This document shows, one piece after another, positions 16,291 to 22,967 of a stretch of DNA of 64,000 nt (positions are counted from its first letter, which is position 1; every line of letters begins with the position of its first letter). Location: the NCBI GenBank assembly GCA_964629635.1, contig CAZVQS010000002.1, positions 434,001-498,000 of the forward strand, in the 5' to 3' direction. The notes beneath the pieces are model-generated. The model searched no databases, was not told the origin of the DNA, and saw only the letters and a list, made by a program, of their open reading frames with translations. The position numbers and the translations under genes are program-made. This stretch comes from YC2-FULL-38-9 sp964629635 (GTDB taxonomy: Bacteria; Patescibacteriota; Microgenomatia; UBA1406; GWC2-37-13).

Positions 16291-17107
16291 AGTCCGCGAA
16301 TTCTCCCTCCATCTTCTTGAAGAAGAGGAAACCGATAACGAAAACGACGATGGACATGACAAATGCGATACTTAACGAGTTGAGGTTGGGGCCGTTGCCC
16401 GTGAGCATGACCTGGCGGTATGCGTTGATGATGACCGCCATCGGGTTTATCGCAAACACGAAGCGGTATTTTTCGGGAAGCATCTCGACCGGATACATGA
16501 TCGGCGTCAAATACATCCAGAGGGTGAGTATGAGATTCAGGAGGTATTGGATGTCCCGGTAAAACAAATTGAGGGAGGCGAAAATGAGGGACAAACCCGC
16601 AGTGAAAATGATCTGGATCAGAAGGATCGCCGGCACCCACAGGATATGGATGGACAAACCCTGCCTGAAAAAGATGAAAAACGCGATCAGGACAACACAG
16701 GAATAGAAGAAGTCAACGATCTTGGCAATGATGGTTGAATAGATGAGTATTTCGCGGGGAAAGTATATTTTCGTGATGAGGTTGCTGTTTGAAACGAGTG
16801 CGCCGGTTGAGGAAGCCAGGCTCTGGCTGAAAAGCAGCCAGGGCAGGAGCGCCACCGACAGGAAGATAATGAACGGAACTCCCAGCGAATTGACGCGCAG
16901 AACGGTCGAAAACACGAAATTCATGGTAATGAGCTGGAACAGGGGATTGAGCACCACCCATGCATACCCCAAAACCGACTGCTTGTACCGCTGGGTTATC
17001 TCCCGATTGGCCAGATTCCACAAAAGCTCCCGGTAAAACCAGAGAAGCTTCATGTTCTTCATGAGTTTGTCCGCTTTGTTCGCCACAGATGACATTGTTA
17101 TAGCCAT
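16283..17107 (-). CDS. Polysaccharide ABC exporter, permease subunit (Wzm/TagG type)
   Basis: 274 residues, six predicted helices, ABC-2 type. The N-terminus has the conserved REITQRYKQSVLGYAWVVLNPL cytoplasmic-helix pattern (split here at the family's usual R-Y-x-x-S-x-L-G), and later YLTPIMYPVEMLP. With Wzt it moves lipid-linked glycan across the membrane. A TATTAT box lies 6 nt before ATG 17107, implying a leaderless message. Divergent from rplU. Confidence 0.92.
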   Translation of the reverse strand: MAITMSSVANKADKLMKNMKLLWFYRELLWNLANREITQRYKQSVLGYAWVVLNPLFQLITMNFVFSTVLRVNSLGVPFIIFLSVALLPWLLFSQSLASSTGALVSNSNLITKIYFPREILIYSTIIAKIVDFFYSCVVLIAFFIFFRQGLSIHILWVPAILLIQIIFTAGLSLIFASLNLFYRDIQYLLNLILTLWMYLTPIMYPVEMLPEKYRFVFAINPMAVIINAYRQVMLTGNGPNLNSLSIAFVMSIVVFVIGFLFFKKMEGEFADYV

Positions 17108-17168
17108 TTTAACATAATACGGCCCGTTCGTCGATGCTTGGCCTCAATTGGTAATCCGCGACAAGCTG

Positions 17169-17197
17169 TTGATTTTTTAGCTGATTTCGTATATACT
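17169..17197 (+). promoter_or_regulatory. rplU promoter, leaderless type
   Basis: TTGATT (17169-17174), 17-bp spacer, TATACT (17192-17197). The ATG is only 8 nt after the -10, so transcription should start at or just before the start codon. Confidence 0.75.
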
Positions 17198-17205
17198 AAC
17201 TTCTT

Positions 17206-17517
17206 ATGACAAGATTTGCAGTAGTTAAAACAGGCGGAAAGCAGTATATCGCGAAAGAAAGCGACTTCCTCATGGTTGACCGCCTCGACCAGAACGAAAA
17301 AGACACCGTTGAGCTTGAAACCCTTGCGGTTTTTGACGAAAAAGGTACCGTTGACCTTGGTATGCCCGCTCTCGGCGGCAAAACCCAGGCCACCGTCGTT
17401 GCCCACCTGAAAGGCGAAAAGATCCGGATTTCCAAGTTCAAGGCGAAAGTGCGCTACCGGAAAACAACCGGATACCGTCATTCGATGACACGGATACAAA
17501 TTACCAAAATTGCTTGA
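17206..17517 (+). CDS. rplU: 50S ribosomal protein L21
   Basis: 103 residues, full length for bL21. FAVVKTGGKQYIAKE at the N-terminus and FKAKVRYRKTTGYRHSMTRIQI at the C-terminus are diagnostic; these bind 23S rRNA. Upstream there is a good promoter but no Shine-Dalgarno, consistent with a leaderless transcript. Followed after 9 bp by rpmA, the usual gene order. Confidence 0.97.
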   Translation: MTRFAVVKTGGKQYIAKESDFLMVDRLDQNEKDTVELETLAVFDEKGTVDLGMPALGGKTQATVVAHLKGEKIRISKFKAKVRYRKTTGYRHSMTRIQITKIA

Positions 17518-17526
17518 AGCTAGAAT

Positions 17527-17772
17527 ATGGCACATACAAAAGCCCAGAGGGCGGTACGAGGCAACAGGGATTCTGCGGGACGCAGGCTCGGCATCAAAAA
17601 ATACGGAGGAGAAGCAGTTGAACCGGGAAACATCATCATCAGACAGAAAGGCACGAAATTCAAGGCAGGCGAAGGCACCATGCTTTCAAACGACTTCACC
17701 ATCATCGCGGTGAAAAAGGGCACGGTCGCATTCAAGACCCTGTACGGACAGAAATTCATCTACGTAAAATAA
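17527..17772 (+). CDS. rpmA: 50S ribosomal protein L27
   Basis: 81 residues. MAHTKAQ..RGNRDSAGRRLGIKKYGG and GNIIIRQKGTKF identify bL27, whose N-terminus reaches the peptidyl-transferase centre. There is no N-terminal cleavage extension of the Firmicute kind. The N-terminal loop (AQRAVRGNRDS) departs from the common KGAGSSRNGRDS, as expected for a divergent lineage. Co-transcribed with rplU. Confidence 0.97.
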   Translation: MAHTKAQRAVRGNRDSAGRRLGIKKYGGEAVEPGNIIIRQKGTKFKAGEGTMLSNDFTIIAVKKGTVAFKTLYGQKFIYVK

Positions 17773-17821
17773 GGAGGCTTTGAGGCCAACCCTGTTTTGA
17801 CACACCTGTTATACTTATTCT

Positions 17822-18364
17822 ATGTCCCCAGACGTTGACCCCGTGATCGAACAGATCAAATCCGAAACCAACTTCATAACCAAGGCAAAACTCCTGCGGT
17901 TCCTGACGGTCGATAAGGAAATCAAGATAAAGGACATAAGCCTGAGGCTTTCCATGAAGGAGTCCTATGTCTGCCATATCCTGCGCCTTAACAAGCTGAA
18001 TGACATGATCGTGGACGGCTATTATTCAAAGCTCATTTCCATAAGCCACCTCTTCATCATTTCCCGCCTACATACCCCGGAGGACATGATGAAAGCGTAC
18101 GAAAAAGTGCTTTCCGAAAACATGACAGTCAGCCAGACCGAAGAACTGGTGAGGGAAATGCTGTATCAGACCAAGACGGTCGGCAGCCATATCCCGAAAA
18201 CTGAAATAGGGGAGGCGGCTGCGAAACTTGAAACGCAGGTACCCGGCGCGAAGCTCAAGATCGTCCAGACGCGGGTCAAAAGCAGGATTGTAGTCGAACT
18301 GAAGGGAAGCCTTGCTGAAACGACTCCATCACTCAAAACACTGCTCAAAAAATTAATAGCCTGA
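17822..18364 (+). CDS. ParB-like HTH protein lacking the ParB N-terminal domain
   Basis: 180 residues. Residues about 30-115 (ISLRLSMKESYVCHILRLNKL, then MTVSQTEELVREM) follow the KorB/ParB central helix-turn-helix pattern. The N-terminal ParB CTPase/nuclease domain (GERR-type motifs) is absent. The C-terminal ~60 residues (VKSRIVVELKGS) resemble a small beta-rich dimerisation region. A DNA-binding role is likely; chromosome partition is only a guess. TATACT lies 6 nt before the ATG. Follows rpmA on the same strand. Confidence 0.65.
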   Translation: MSPDVDPVIEQIKSETNFITKAKLLRFLTVDKEIKIKDISLRLSMKESYVCHILRLNKLNDMIVDGYYSKLISISHLFIISRLHTPEDMMKAYEKVLSENMTVSQTEELVREMLYQTKTVGSHIPKTEIGEAAAKLETQVPGAKLKIVQTRVKSRIVVELKGSLAETTPSLKTLLKKLIA

Positions 18365-18378
18365 GTTTTTTATTATTG

Positions 18379-18423
18379 TCATCCCCGCACCCTACCTGTG
18401 TCATCCCCGCGCAAGCGGGGATC
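18379..18423 (+). repeat. REP-like palindrome with one extra 21-bp half-site
   Basis: A half-site GTCATCCCCGCAC at 18379 is followed exactly 21 bp later (18400) by a full palindrome beginning GTCATCCCCGC, 4-nt loop, and ending GCGGGGATC. It abuts the stop of the GIY-YIG gene. Inverted relative to the palindrome at 18711-18734 on the other side of that gene. Confidence 0.85.
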
Positions 18424-18708
18424 TTACTTTATCACCTCATACAGGTCCCTCCACTGTTTGTTCTTCTTTTCAATAAGTTCAATCTTCCAGGCACGATTCC
18501 ATTTCTTCAATTGCTTCTCCCGGCGGATGGCATCACTCACCTGGCCAAACACCTCATAATAAACCAGCCTGTGGACAAAATATGTTTTAGTGAATCCTTC
18601 AGCGATTCCTTCCTTATGCTCCCATACACGTTTAGCGATGTCTGAAGTTACTCCGATATACAGGACACCGCACTGTTTGCTCGCGAGTATGTAAACGAAG
18701 TACGGCAT
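18424..18708 (-). CDS. GIY-YIG nuclease domain protein (URI family), copy 1
   Basis: 94 residues from ATG 18708. The motif is YFVYIL..VLYIGVT, followed by the catalytic-type Arg (AKRVWEH) and an IRREKQLKKW helix, the UvrC/URI endonuclease fold. Upstream residues in the longer frame (CHSRENGNL) are only the translation of the palindromic repeat. The same protein type occurs at 26536 with about the same length. Likely a DNA endonuclease; a link to movement or maintenance of the flanking palindromes is inference. Confidence 0.88.
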   Translation of the reverse strand: MPYFVYILASKQCGVLYIGVTSDIAKRVWEHKEGIAEGFTKTYFVHRLVYYEVFGQVSDAIRREKQLKKWNRAWKIELIEKKNKQWRDLYEVIK

Positions 18709-18710
18709 AA

Positions 18711-18734
18711 GATTCCCGTTTTCACGGGAATGAC
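18711..18734 (-). repeat. REP-like palindrome
   Basis: GATTCCCGT, TTTC loop, ACGGGAATGAC: an imperfect 24-bp palindrome, inverted relative to 18400-18423. The lepB stop (18722-18724) lies inside it. Confidence 0.85.
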
Positions 18735-19345
18735 AAAGCGAGATGATACGCACCATTATACGTTCCGTTCAAACCCCGGAAGTCCTTGGGGAACGGATTG
18801 TCTATGGTGCCCACTTTGGAAGAGGGGAAATACCGGTAAAACACCTGGCCGATGATGCTCGATTCAGGGATCGGGCCGAATTCGCGGGAATCGGATGAGC
18901 GGGGCCGGTTGTCGCCCATCACATACAGCTCTCCGTCAGGTACCACGATCTCTTCGCCGTTTTTTGAAAACCCGCCGTCCCAGAGGTTTGTTTTTGCGGC
19001 GATATAGGGCTCATCAAGCATCACGCCGTTCACGTACACTTCCTCATCCTTTATCATGACCTTGTCTCCGGGCAGTCCGATGATGCGTTTGATGTATTCG
19101 ATGTCAGGGTTTTTGGGCGACTTGAAAACAACCACGTCCCCGCGCTCGAACCCGCGCAGTTTGTACGTTATTTTGCTTGTGAAAATGTAGTCTCCGGAAT
19201 TGAAGGTCGGATCCATCGAGGCTCCCTTGACCTGGTTGGGCTGCATGATGAAGAGATATACGACGATGAAGAGCGATCCGATGAACACGACGGTCTCCAG
19301 GATATCCATTACGAAATCCAGGATGCCTTTCAGCAGGTGAATCAT
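18722..19345 (-). CDS. lepB: Signal peptidase I (bacterial type)
   Basis: 207 residues. An N-terminal anchor (about 14-34) is followed by catalytic Ser43 in KGASMDPT and Lys86 in YIKRIIGLPGD, then MGDNRPRSSDSREFG. Releases secreted proteins at the outer face of the membrane. The last residues (LALSFP) and the TGA are encoded by the REP-like palindrome, so the original C-terminus has apparently been replaced. TATACT is 8 nt before the ATG. Probably processes the secreted proteins encoded next door. Confidence 0.95.
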   Translation of the reverse strand: MIHLLKGILDFVMDILETVVFIGSLFIVVYLFIMQPNQVKGASMDPTFNSGDYIFTSKITYKLRGFERGDVVVFKSPKNPDIEYIKRIIGLPGDKVMIKDEEVYVNGVMLDEPYIAAKTNLWDGGFSKNGEEIVVPDGELYVMGDNRPRSSDSREFGPIPESSIIGQVFYRYFPSSKVGTIDNPFPKDFRGLNGTYNGAYHLALSFP

Positions 19346-19466
19346 AATATATCAGTATAGGGAATCGGCTTGCAAAAAACAAGCCGAGAAACTACAATAA
19401 TGTGGTAATAAAGGCCGTTTAGCTCCCTCCTTCGCAAGATGCTTCGGAGGGCAAGGCAGTTGGCAT

Positions 19467-19542
19467 GGTCGCATAGCTCAGTTGGTAGAGCGCCCGATTC
19501 ACATTCGGAAGGTCCCTGGTTCAAGTCCAGGTGCGACCACCA
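19467..19542 (+). tRNA. tRNA-Val (anticodon CAC)
   Basis: Acceptor stem GGTCGCA / TGCGACC, D-arm GCTC..GAGC, anticodon loop TTCACAT (CAC, reads GUG), variable loop AGGTC, T-arm CCTGG-TTCAAGT-CCAGG, discriminator A and encoded CCA. All stems pair except C27-A43 at the top of the anticodon stem. Isolated gene. An inverted repeat (CCTCC..GGAGG) lies upstream and TCCCGCC / GGCGGGA at 19563-19578 downstream. Confidence 0.95.
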
Positions 19543-19608
19543 TTCAAGCTTTGTCCGCCGTATCCCGCCTCGGCGGGAGAAGGAGGATTCCTCAACGGCC
19601 ACACCCTT

Positions 19609-21588
19609 TCAAACCAGTGAACCCGTTCCGCTTAAACGCCACAATCTCCGCTTGACGAAAAACATACCCGTCCGTTTTTTCACGAACCGCACGATCCTGA
19701 GGATGATGCCCGCCGCGACCAGAACGTACAGGATATTGATAAAATTGATCCTGAACGGCAAGCTTCCCGGTCCGTTCAGGCCTGTCCGTATCCCGATCAC
19801 TTTTCCCGGTTTGCCGTCCCGGTAGTCGGCAAGGCGTATCTGCTGCTGGTTTTCCCGCTTGAGCAGGGTGCCGTTTACCCGGTTTTCCGGCTGAACGCTG
19901 GACGATGCCGCAGCCTGCTGCGACACCGGTTGCTCCGTGTCGGCGGCCGCCTTCGTGAGTTGCGTCGTCAGCAGTAAAGTATTGTTGTCCTTTGCGGGTT
20001 CATCCGTTACCGTCTGCGCGGTCCATGACGTGGTGATTGCGGGAACAGAGGCTTCCTCATCGACCCGTACCGCCATGCTGACGTTTCTGGTAACGCCCGG
20101 CGCCATATCGCCCAGATTAACGGTAACGGCTCCGTCGCTGCACGCTCCCGGGGAAACCGACTTGCAGGTTGTTCCGGACGGGAGGGAAACGACCAGTCTC
20201 GCATTCTGCGCGGTATGGGTGCCCGCATTCATGAGCGAAACCGTTTGGCTGACGGTTTCGCCGGCGCGTGCGTTTGCCTGCGTAGAGCCGGCAACCGCAA
20301 GGTCCGGACGGGCGAACACGACATTGCCGTTGAATCCCCCGAACAGGTTGATATGGGCAAAGTACCAGTTGTTTCCGATTATGTTGGTATTGATGAAGTC
20401 AAACAGGTTTATGCCGGAAAATGCGCTGCCGGTTTTAACCGATCCGTTGGCGCCTGCCGTGTTGTTTCCCGTATCCGAGCCTACCCGTATGCCGTTTTCC
20501 ACGTATGCGCTGTTTATGATATCGATATTCGTCTCTCCCGGCGGACTTAAAGCATCCGGCAGTTTCATCCATGCGTACCCGCCGGTAGGCGTACGCACCG
20601 TATCTCCCTGCCAGTTTTCGAATACGCCGTTCCAGCCCGTTCCCGTCTCCACCTGGACAAACAGCCAGTTGTTCCCGTACTGGTTGGTGTTGACCGTTTC
20701 CCGTGCGTCGATTTTTATGTCCGCGTTTCCGGCTTCGGTAGTGCCGGCGGTGTTTGCGCCGGTATTGGATGCGGCAAGCAAATCGTTTTTCAGGGTTGAT
20801 GAATTGGACGCATGCACGGTCGCATCCTGCAAAGGAAAAGCCGGACGCATGCCGTTTGCCGTCAGGTTAAGAAACTGCAGTTCGTACGGCAGAACGATAT
20901 TGCCCTCCATGCCGTTGAAAAAATTGAGGAGCGTGAAATTCCAGCACGAGCCGATTAGGTTCGTATTGACGAGGTTGGCAACGTTTGCCTGTGCGGCAGC
21001 GTCTCCGGTTTCAATAGAACCGTCTGCACCGACCGCGTTCACCCCGGTCCCCGCAAATATGTTTATCAGATTCCTGAGCACCACATTGTTATCGATGGTG
21101 ATGTTTGCCTGGTTTATGCCAGTCTGGCAAACCGATGAACCTGAAAGATCAAGCGTCTTGTCTTTCGAAGCGTCAAGCATGATGACCGGTTCTCCGCCGA
21201 CCGCATTCGTATTGATGGTATTTGTGACGGTTGCGGTTGATAAGGCTGGGGAAGTGTTTGCGGATTGCGGTTCGGGAAGCGCGGATACCATAGGTAAAAC
21301 AGGCTTCAGGTCCGCTGCAGTCAACAGGCCCGCTTCGGGAGAAGCGGCAGGAGGCGCGACCTCTTCAATCCGCGCGGCTGCGGTAGCCTCCGGCGTGGGC
21401 TCTGTCGCGGCTCCGGTCGGGGATGGAAGCACGGTTGGCAGGGGTTCGACGGCAGTCGGTAAGGGTGTCGGCTCGGGTACAAAAGTAGGGGTCGGCTCCG
21501 CAGTTTCCTGCATGTATGCAATCTGCATGGCCGGAGAACTGGCTGCGATAACGGTCATGGCAAGCAGGATGATGAGGTTATTTTTCAT
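19609..21588 (-). CDS. Large secreted Asn/Thr/Gly-repeat protein with CARDB/DUF11-like domain and C-terminal anchor
   Basis: 659 residues: signal peptide (1-25), a long Pro/Thr-rich linker (PTPTFVPEPTPLPTA), about four diverged repeats of the form NTGxN..G..G...TG.A...VNTN..GNNW, a CARDB/DUF11-like domain (about 430-535, ARAGETVSQTVSLMNAG), a spacer with LADYRDGKPG, one membrane helix (about 615-635) and a basic tail. Surface-anchored; exact role unknown. It shares the NTG repeat and the LAD-aromatic-RD box with the gene at 22968. Last gene of the three-gene cluster. Confidence 0.75.
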   Translation of the reverse strand: MKNNLIILLAMTVIAASSPAMQIAYMQETAEPTPTFVPEPTPLPTAVEPLPTVLPSPTGAATEPTPEATAAARIEEVAPPAASPEAGLLTAADLKPVLPMVSALPEPQSANTSPALSTATVTNTINTNAVGGEPVIMLDASKDKTLDLSGSSVCQTGINQANITIDNNVVLRNLINIFAGTGVNAVGADGSIETGDAAAQANVANLVNTNLIGSCWNFTLLNFFNGMEGNIVLPYELQFLNLTANGMRPAFPLQDATVHASNSSTLKNDLLAASNTGANTAGTTEAGNADIKIDARETVNTNQYGNNWLFVQVETGTGWNGVFENWQGDTVRTPTGGYAWMKLPDALSPPGETNIDIINSAYVENGIRVGSDTGNNTAGANGSVKTGSAFSGINLFDFINTNIIGNNWYFAHINLFGGFNGNVVFARPDLAVAGSTQANARAGETVSQTVSLMNAGTHTAQNARLVVSLPSGTTCKSVSPGACSDGAVTVNLGDMAPGVTRNVSMAVRVDEEASVPAITTSWTAQTVTDEPAKDNNTLLLTTQLTKAAADTEQPVSQQAAASSSVQPENRVNGTLLKRENQQQIRLADYRDGKPGKVIGIRTGLNGPGSLPFRINFINILYVLVAAGIILRIVRFVKKRTGMFFVKRRLWRLSGTGSLV

Positions 21589-21609
21589 GGCTTTTCAGGT
21601 CCCTTTATC

Positions 21610-21642
21610 ATGACCCCCGGGAACGGTTGTCCCGGGGGCATG
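21610..21642. promoter_or_regulatory. Strong GC-rich stem-loop between two repeat-protein genes
   Basis: CCCCCGGGA (21614-21622) pairs with TCCCGGGGG (21630-21638) over a 7-nt loop. CATG on both sides extends the stem past one mismatch. There is no T-run on either strand, so it is not a standard terminator. It lies in the 94-bp gap between co-directional genes and could be an mRNA-stability or partial-termination element. Confidence 0.5.
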
Positions 21643-21682
21643 GTTTATCCTTTGACTTCGGATTAGAAAATTGGTTCGCTGG

Positions 21683-22900
21683 TTACATCATGAGCATGCT
21701 CAGGAGTGATCCCAAGAGACCGCCAAACATGTTGGCGTTCGTGTTGCCCGTTGATGTCATGCCAACGCTGACGCCTGCAAAGTGTGTCCCCATAGATGCA
21801 CCACCGATGTTATCGTTGGTGTCATTATGTCCGCTGTTGCTGTGCTCCCAAACGTGCTGGGAAGACAGAAGCGAATTCAAACCCGTTAATCCAACCGTGG
21901 AGTTGGAATTGACGTTCGTGTTTGCGGTAAGGTCGTTACCGGTGTTCACTACGTCGTCCAGGTTTGCTAGCACGGGGAAGAGATTACCTCCGATTCCGGT
22001 TGCGTTGGAATTGGCGTGGACGCCGAGGAGGGTCTCGATCCCTGCGTTTCCGGTCGTCATGGCCGACGGTCCGATGTTGTCATTGGCGTCGTTGTAACCG
22101 GTGTTTGCATGGGCGTTCAGGAATTGCTCGACGAACAGGGTATTGTAGTTTGCTACGCCAACCGTCTGGTTGTCGTTGGCTGATGCATTCACGCTCGCAT
22201 CATCGCCCGTGTTGGTGATGGTCGTTCCGTTCAGGACCGTACCGTTGCCGGCACCTCCGCCAATAAGAGTGTTGTTCTTGTTGGCTTTTACGTCCGCTCC
22301 AACAGCAATACCTGCGTTACCCGTTGACATATGAGTTCCTCCGATGTTGTCGTTCATGTCGTTGCCGCCGGTGTTTGCGTCGCATCCACCGCCGAACATA
22401 CCGCCAAGAAGCGAGAGTCCGCCGAGATAACCGCCGCAGCTCTGGCTGACGACCGCGTTATTCGAATTGGAAACTCCGATCGAGGAATTCGTATTGGTAG
22501 ACGTGTTGATATCGGCATTATTGCCGGTATTCACCACATCCGTCATGTTCGCGCTCTGCTGGCTCGCTCCCGCAATACCGGTAGTATTGTTGTTGGCATC
22601 TGTCTTCAGGAACACCTCGACTCCGGCATTACCCGTGGTCATGGATGTGCTTCCGATATTCCCGTTCGCATCGTTTCCGCCCGTGTTTGCATGGGCGTTC
22701 ACGTTTTGCGTTACTACTGCCGTGTTTTCGTTCGATACGGCAACAGAGGAATTTTGGTTTGCAGATGAATTGACAGTTGCATTATCACCGCTATTGACGA
22801 TAGAGGAATCGTTCCCGACAGCGTATGCGGTCGGCGTTCCGAGCATAACCAGTCCTACCATTAAAACAAAGAATGTTTTCATGTATTTGTTCTTTTTCAT
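21683..22900 (-). CDS. Secreted Asn/Thr/Gly-repeat protein, four ~90-residue repeats
   Basis: 405 residues: signal peptide ending TAYA, then four repeats. Each begins like VNTGNNADIN, continues with N-S-x-V-x-V-S-N-x-N and V-x-Q, then ANTGGNDANGNIG and M-T-TGNAG. The Asn/Thr/Gly/Ser-rich pattern with alternating short hydrophobics suggests a beta-solenoid or amyloid-like fibre subunit, by analogy only. Two Cys lie in a glycine-rich insert (about 155-175). It ends in a Gly/Met/Leu-rich tail. The Shine-Dalgarno AGAAAGGGGGTGA is unusually strong here and suggests high expression. Confidence 0.72.
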   Translation of the reverse strand: MKKNKYMKTFFVLMVGLVMLGTPTAYAVGNDSSIVNSGDNATVNSSANQNSSVAVSNENTAVVTQNVNAHANTGGNDANGNIGSTSMTTGNAGVEVFLKTDANNNTTGIAGASQQSANMTDVVNTGNNADINTSTNTNSSIGVSNSNNAVVSQSCGGYLGGLSLLGGMFGGGCDANTGGNDMNDNIGGTHMSTGNAGIAVGADVKANKNNTLIGGGAGNGTVLNGTTITNTGDDASVNASANDNQTVGVANYNTLFVEQFLNAHANTGYNDANDNIGPSAMTTGNAGIETLLGVHANSNATGIGGNLFPVLANLDDVVNTGNDLTANTNVNSNSTVGLTGLNSLLSSQHVWEHSNSGHNDTNDNIGGASMGTHFAGVSVGMTSTGNTNANMFGGLLGSLLSMLMM

Positions 22901-22967
22901 TCAGTATCACCCCCTTTCTGTTGAGAACTGATAATTGATAAAGCAAAGTAAAGCGTATTCATATGTT

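Larger units (their letters stand above)
18379..18734. mobile_element. GIY-YIG/REP-like element, copy 1
   Basis: A compact unit: GIY-YIG gene flanked by inverted palindromes whose GTCAT ends point outward, with extra 21-bp half-site(s) at the gene's 3' side. The same architecture recurs at 26417-26870 with a diverged gene and palindrome. Mobility is inferred from that duplication; no target-site duplication was demonstrated. The right end supplies the last codons and stop of lepB. Confidence 0.55.

Noticed and set aside
17797..17815. TTGACA upstream of the ParB-like gene as a -35
   Set aside because: It is only 7 bp from the TATACT -10; no normal spacing is possible.
18709..18756. N-terminal extension of the GIY-YIG protein (CHSRENGNL)
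   Set aside because: Translation of the flanking palindrome and lepB antisense; ATG 18708 gives the canonical domain start.
19937..21613. 558-codon plus-strand frame opposite the repeat protein at 19609
   Set aside because: Shadow frame created by repeated Asn/Thr/Gly codons; the minus-strand gene has signal peptide, repeats and anchor. The 23503-24681 frame is rejected for the same reason.
21610..21642. Intrinsic terminator after the 21683 gene
   Set aside because: The stem is strong but no U-tract follows on either strand.
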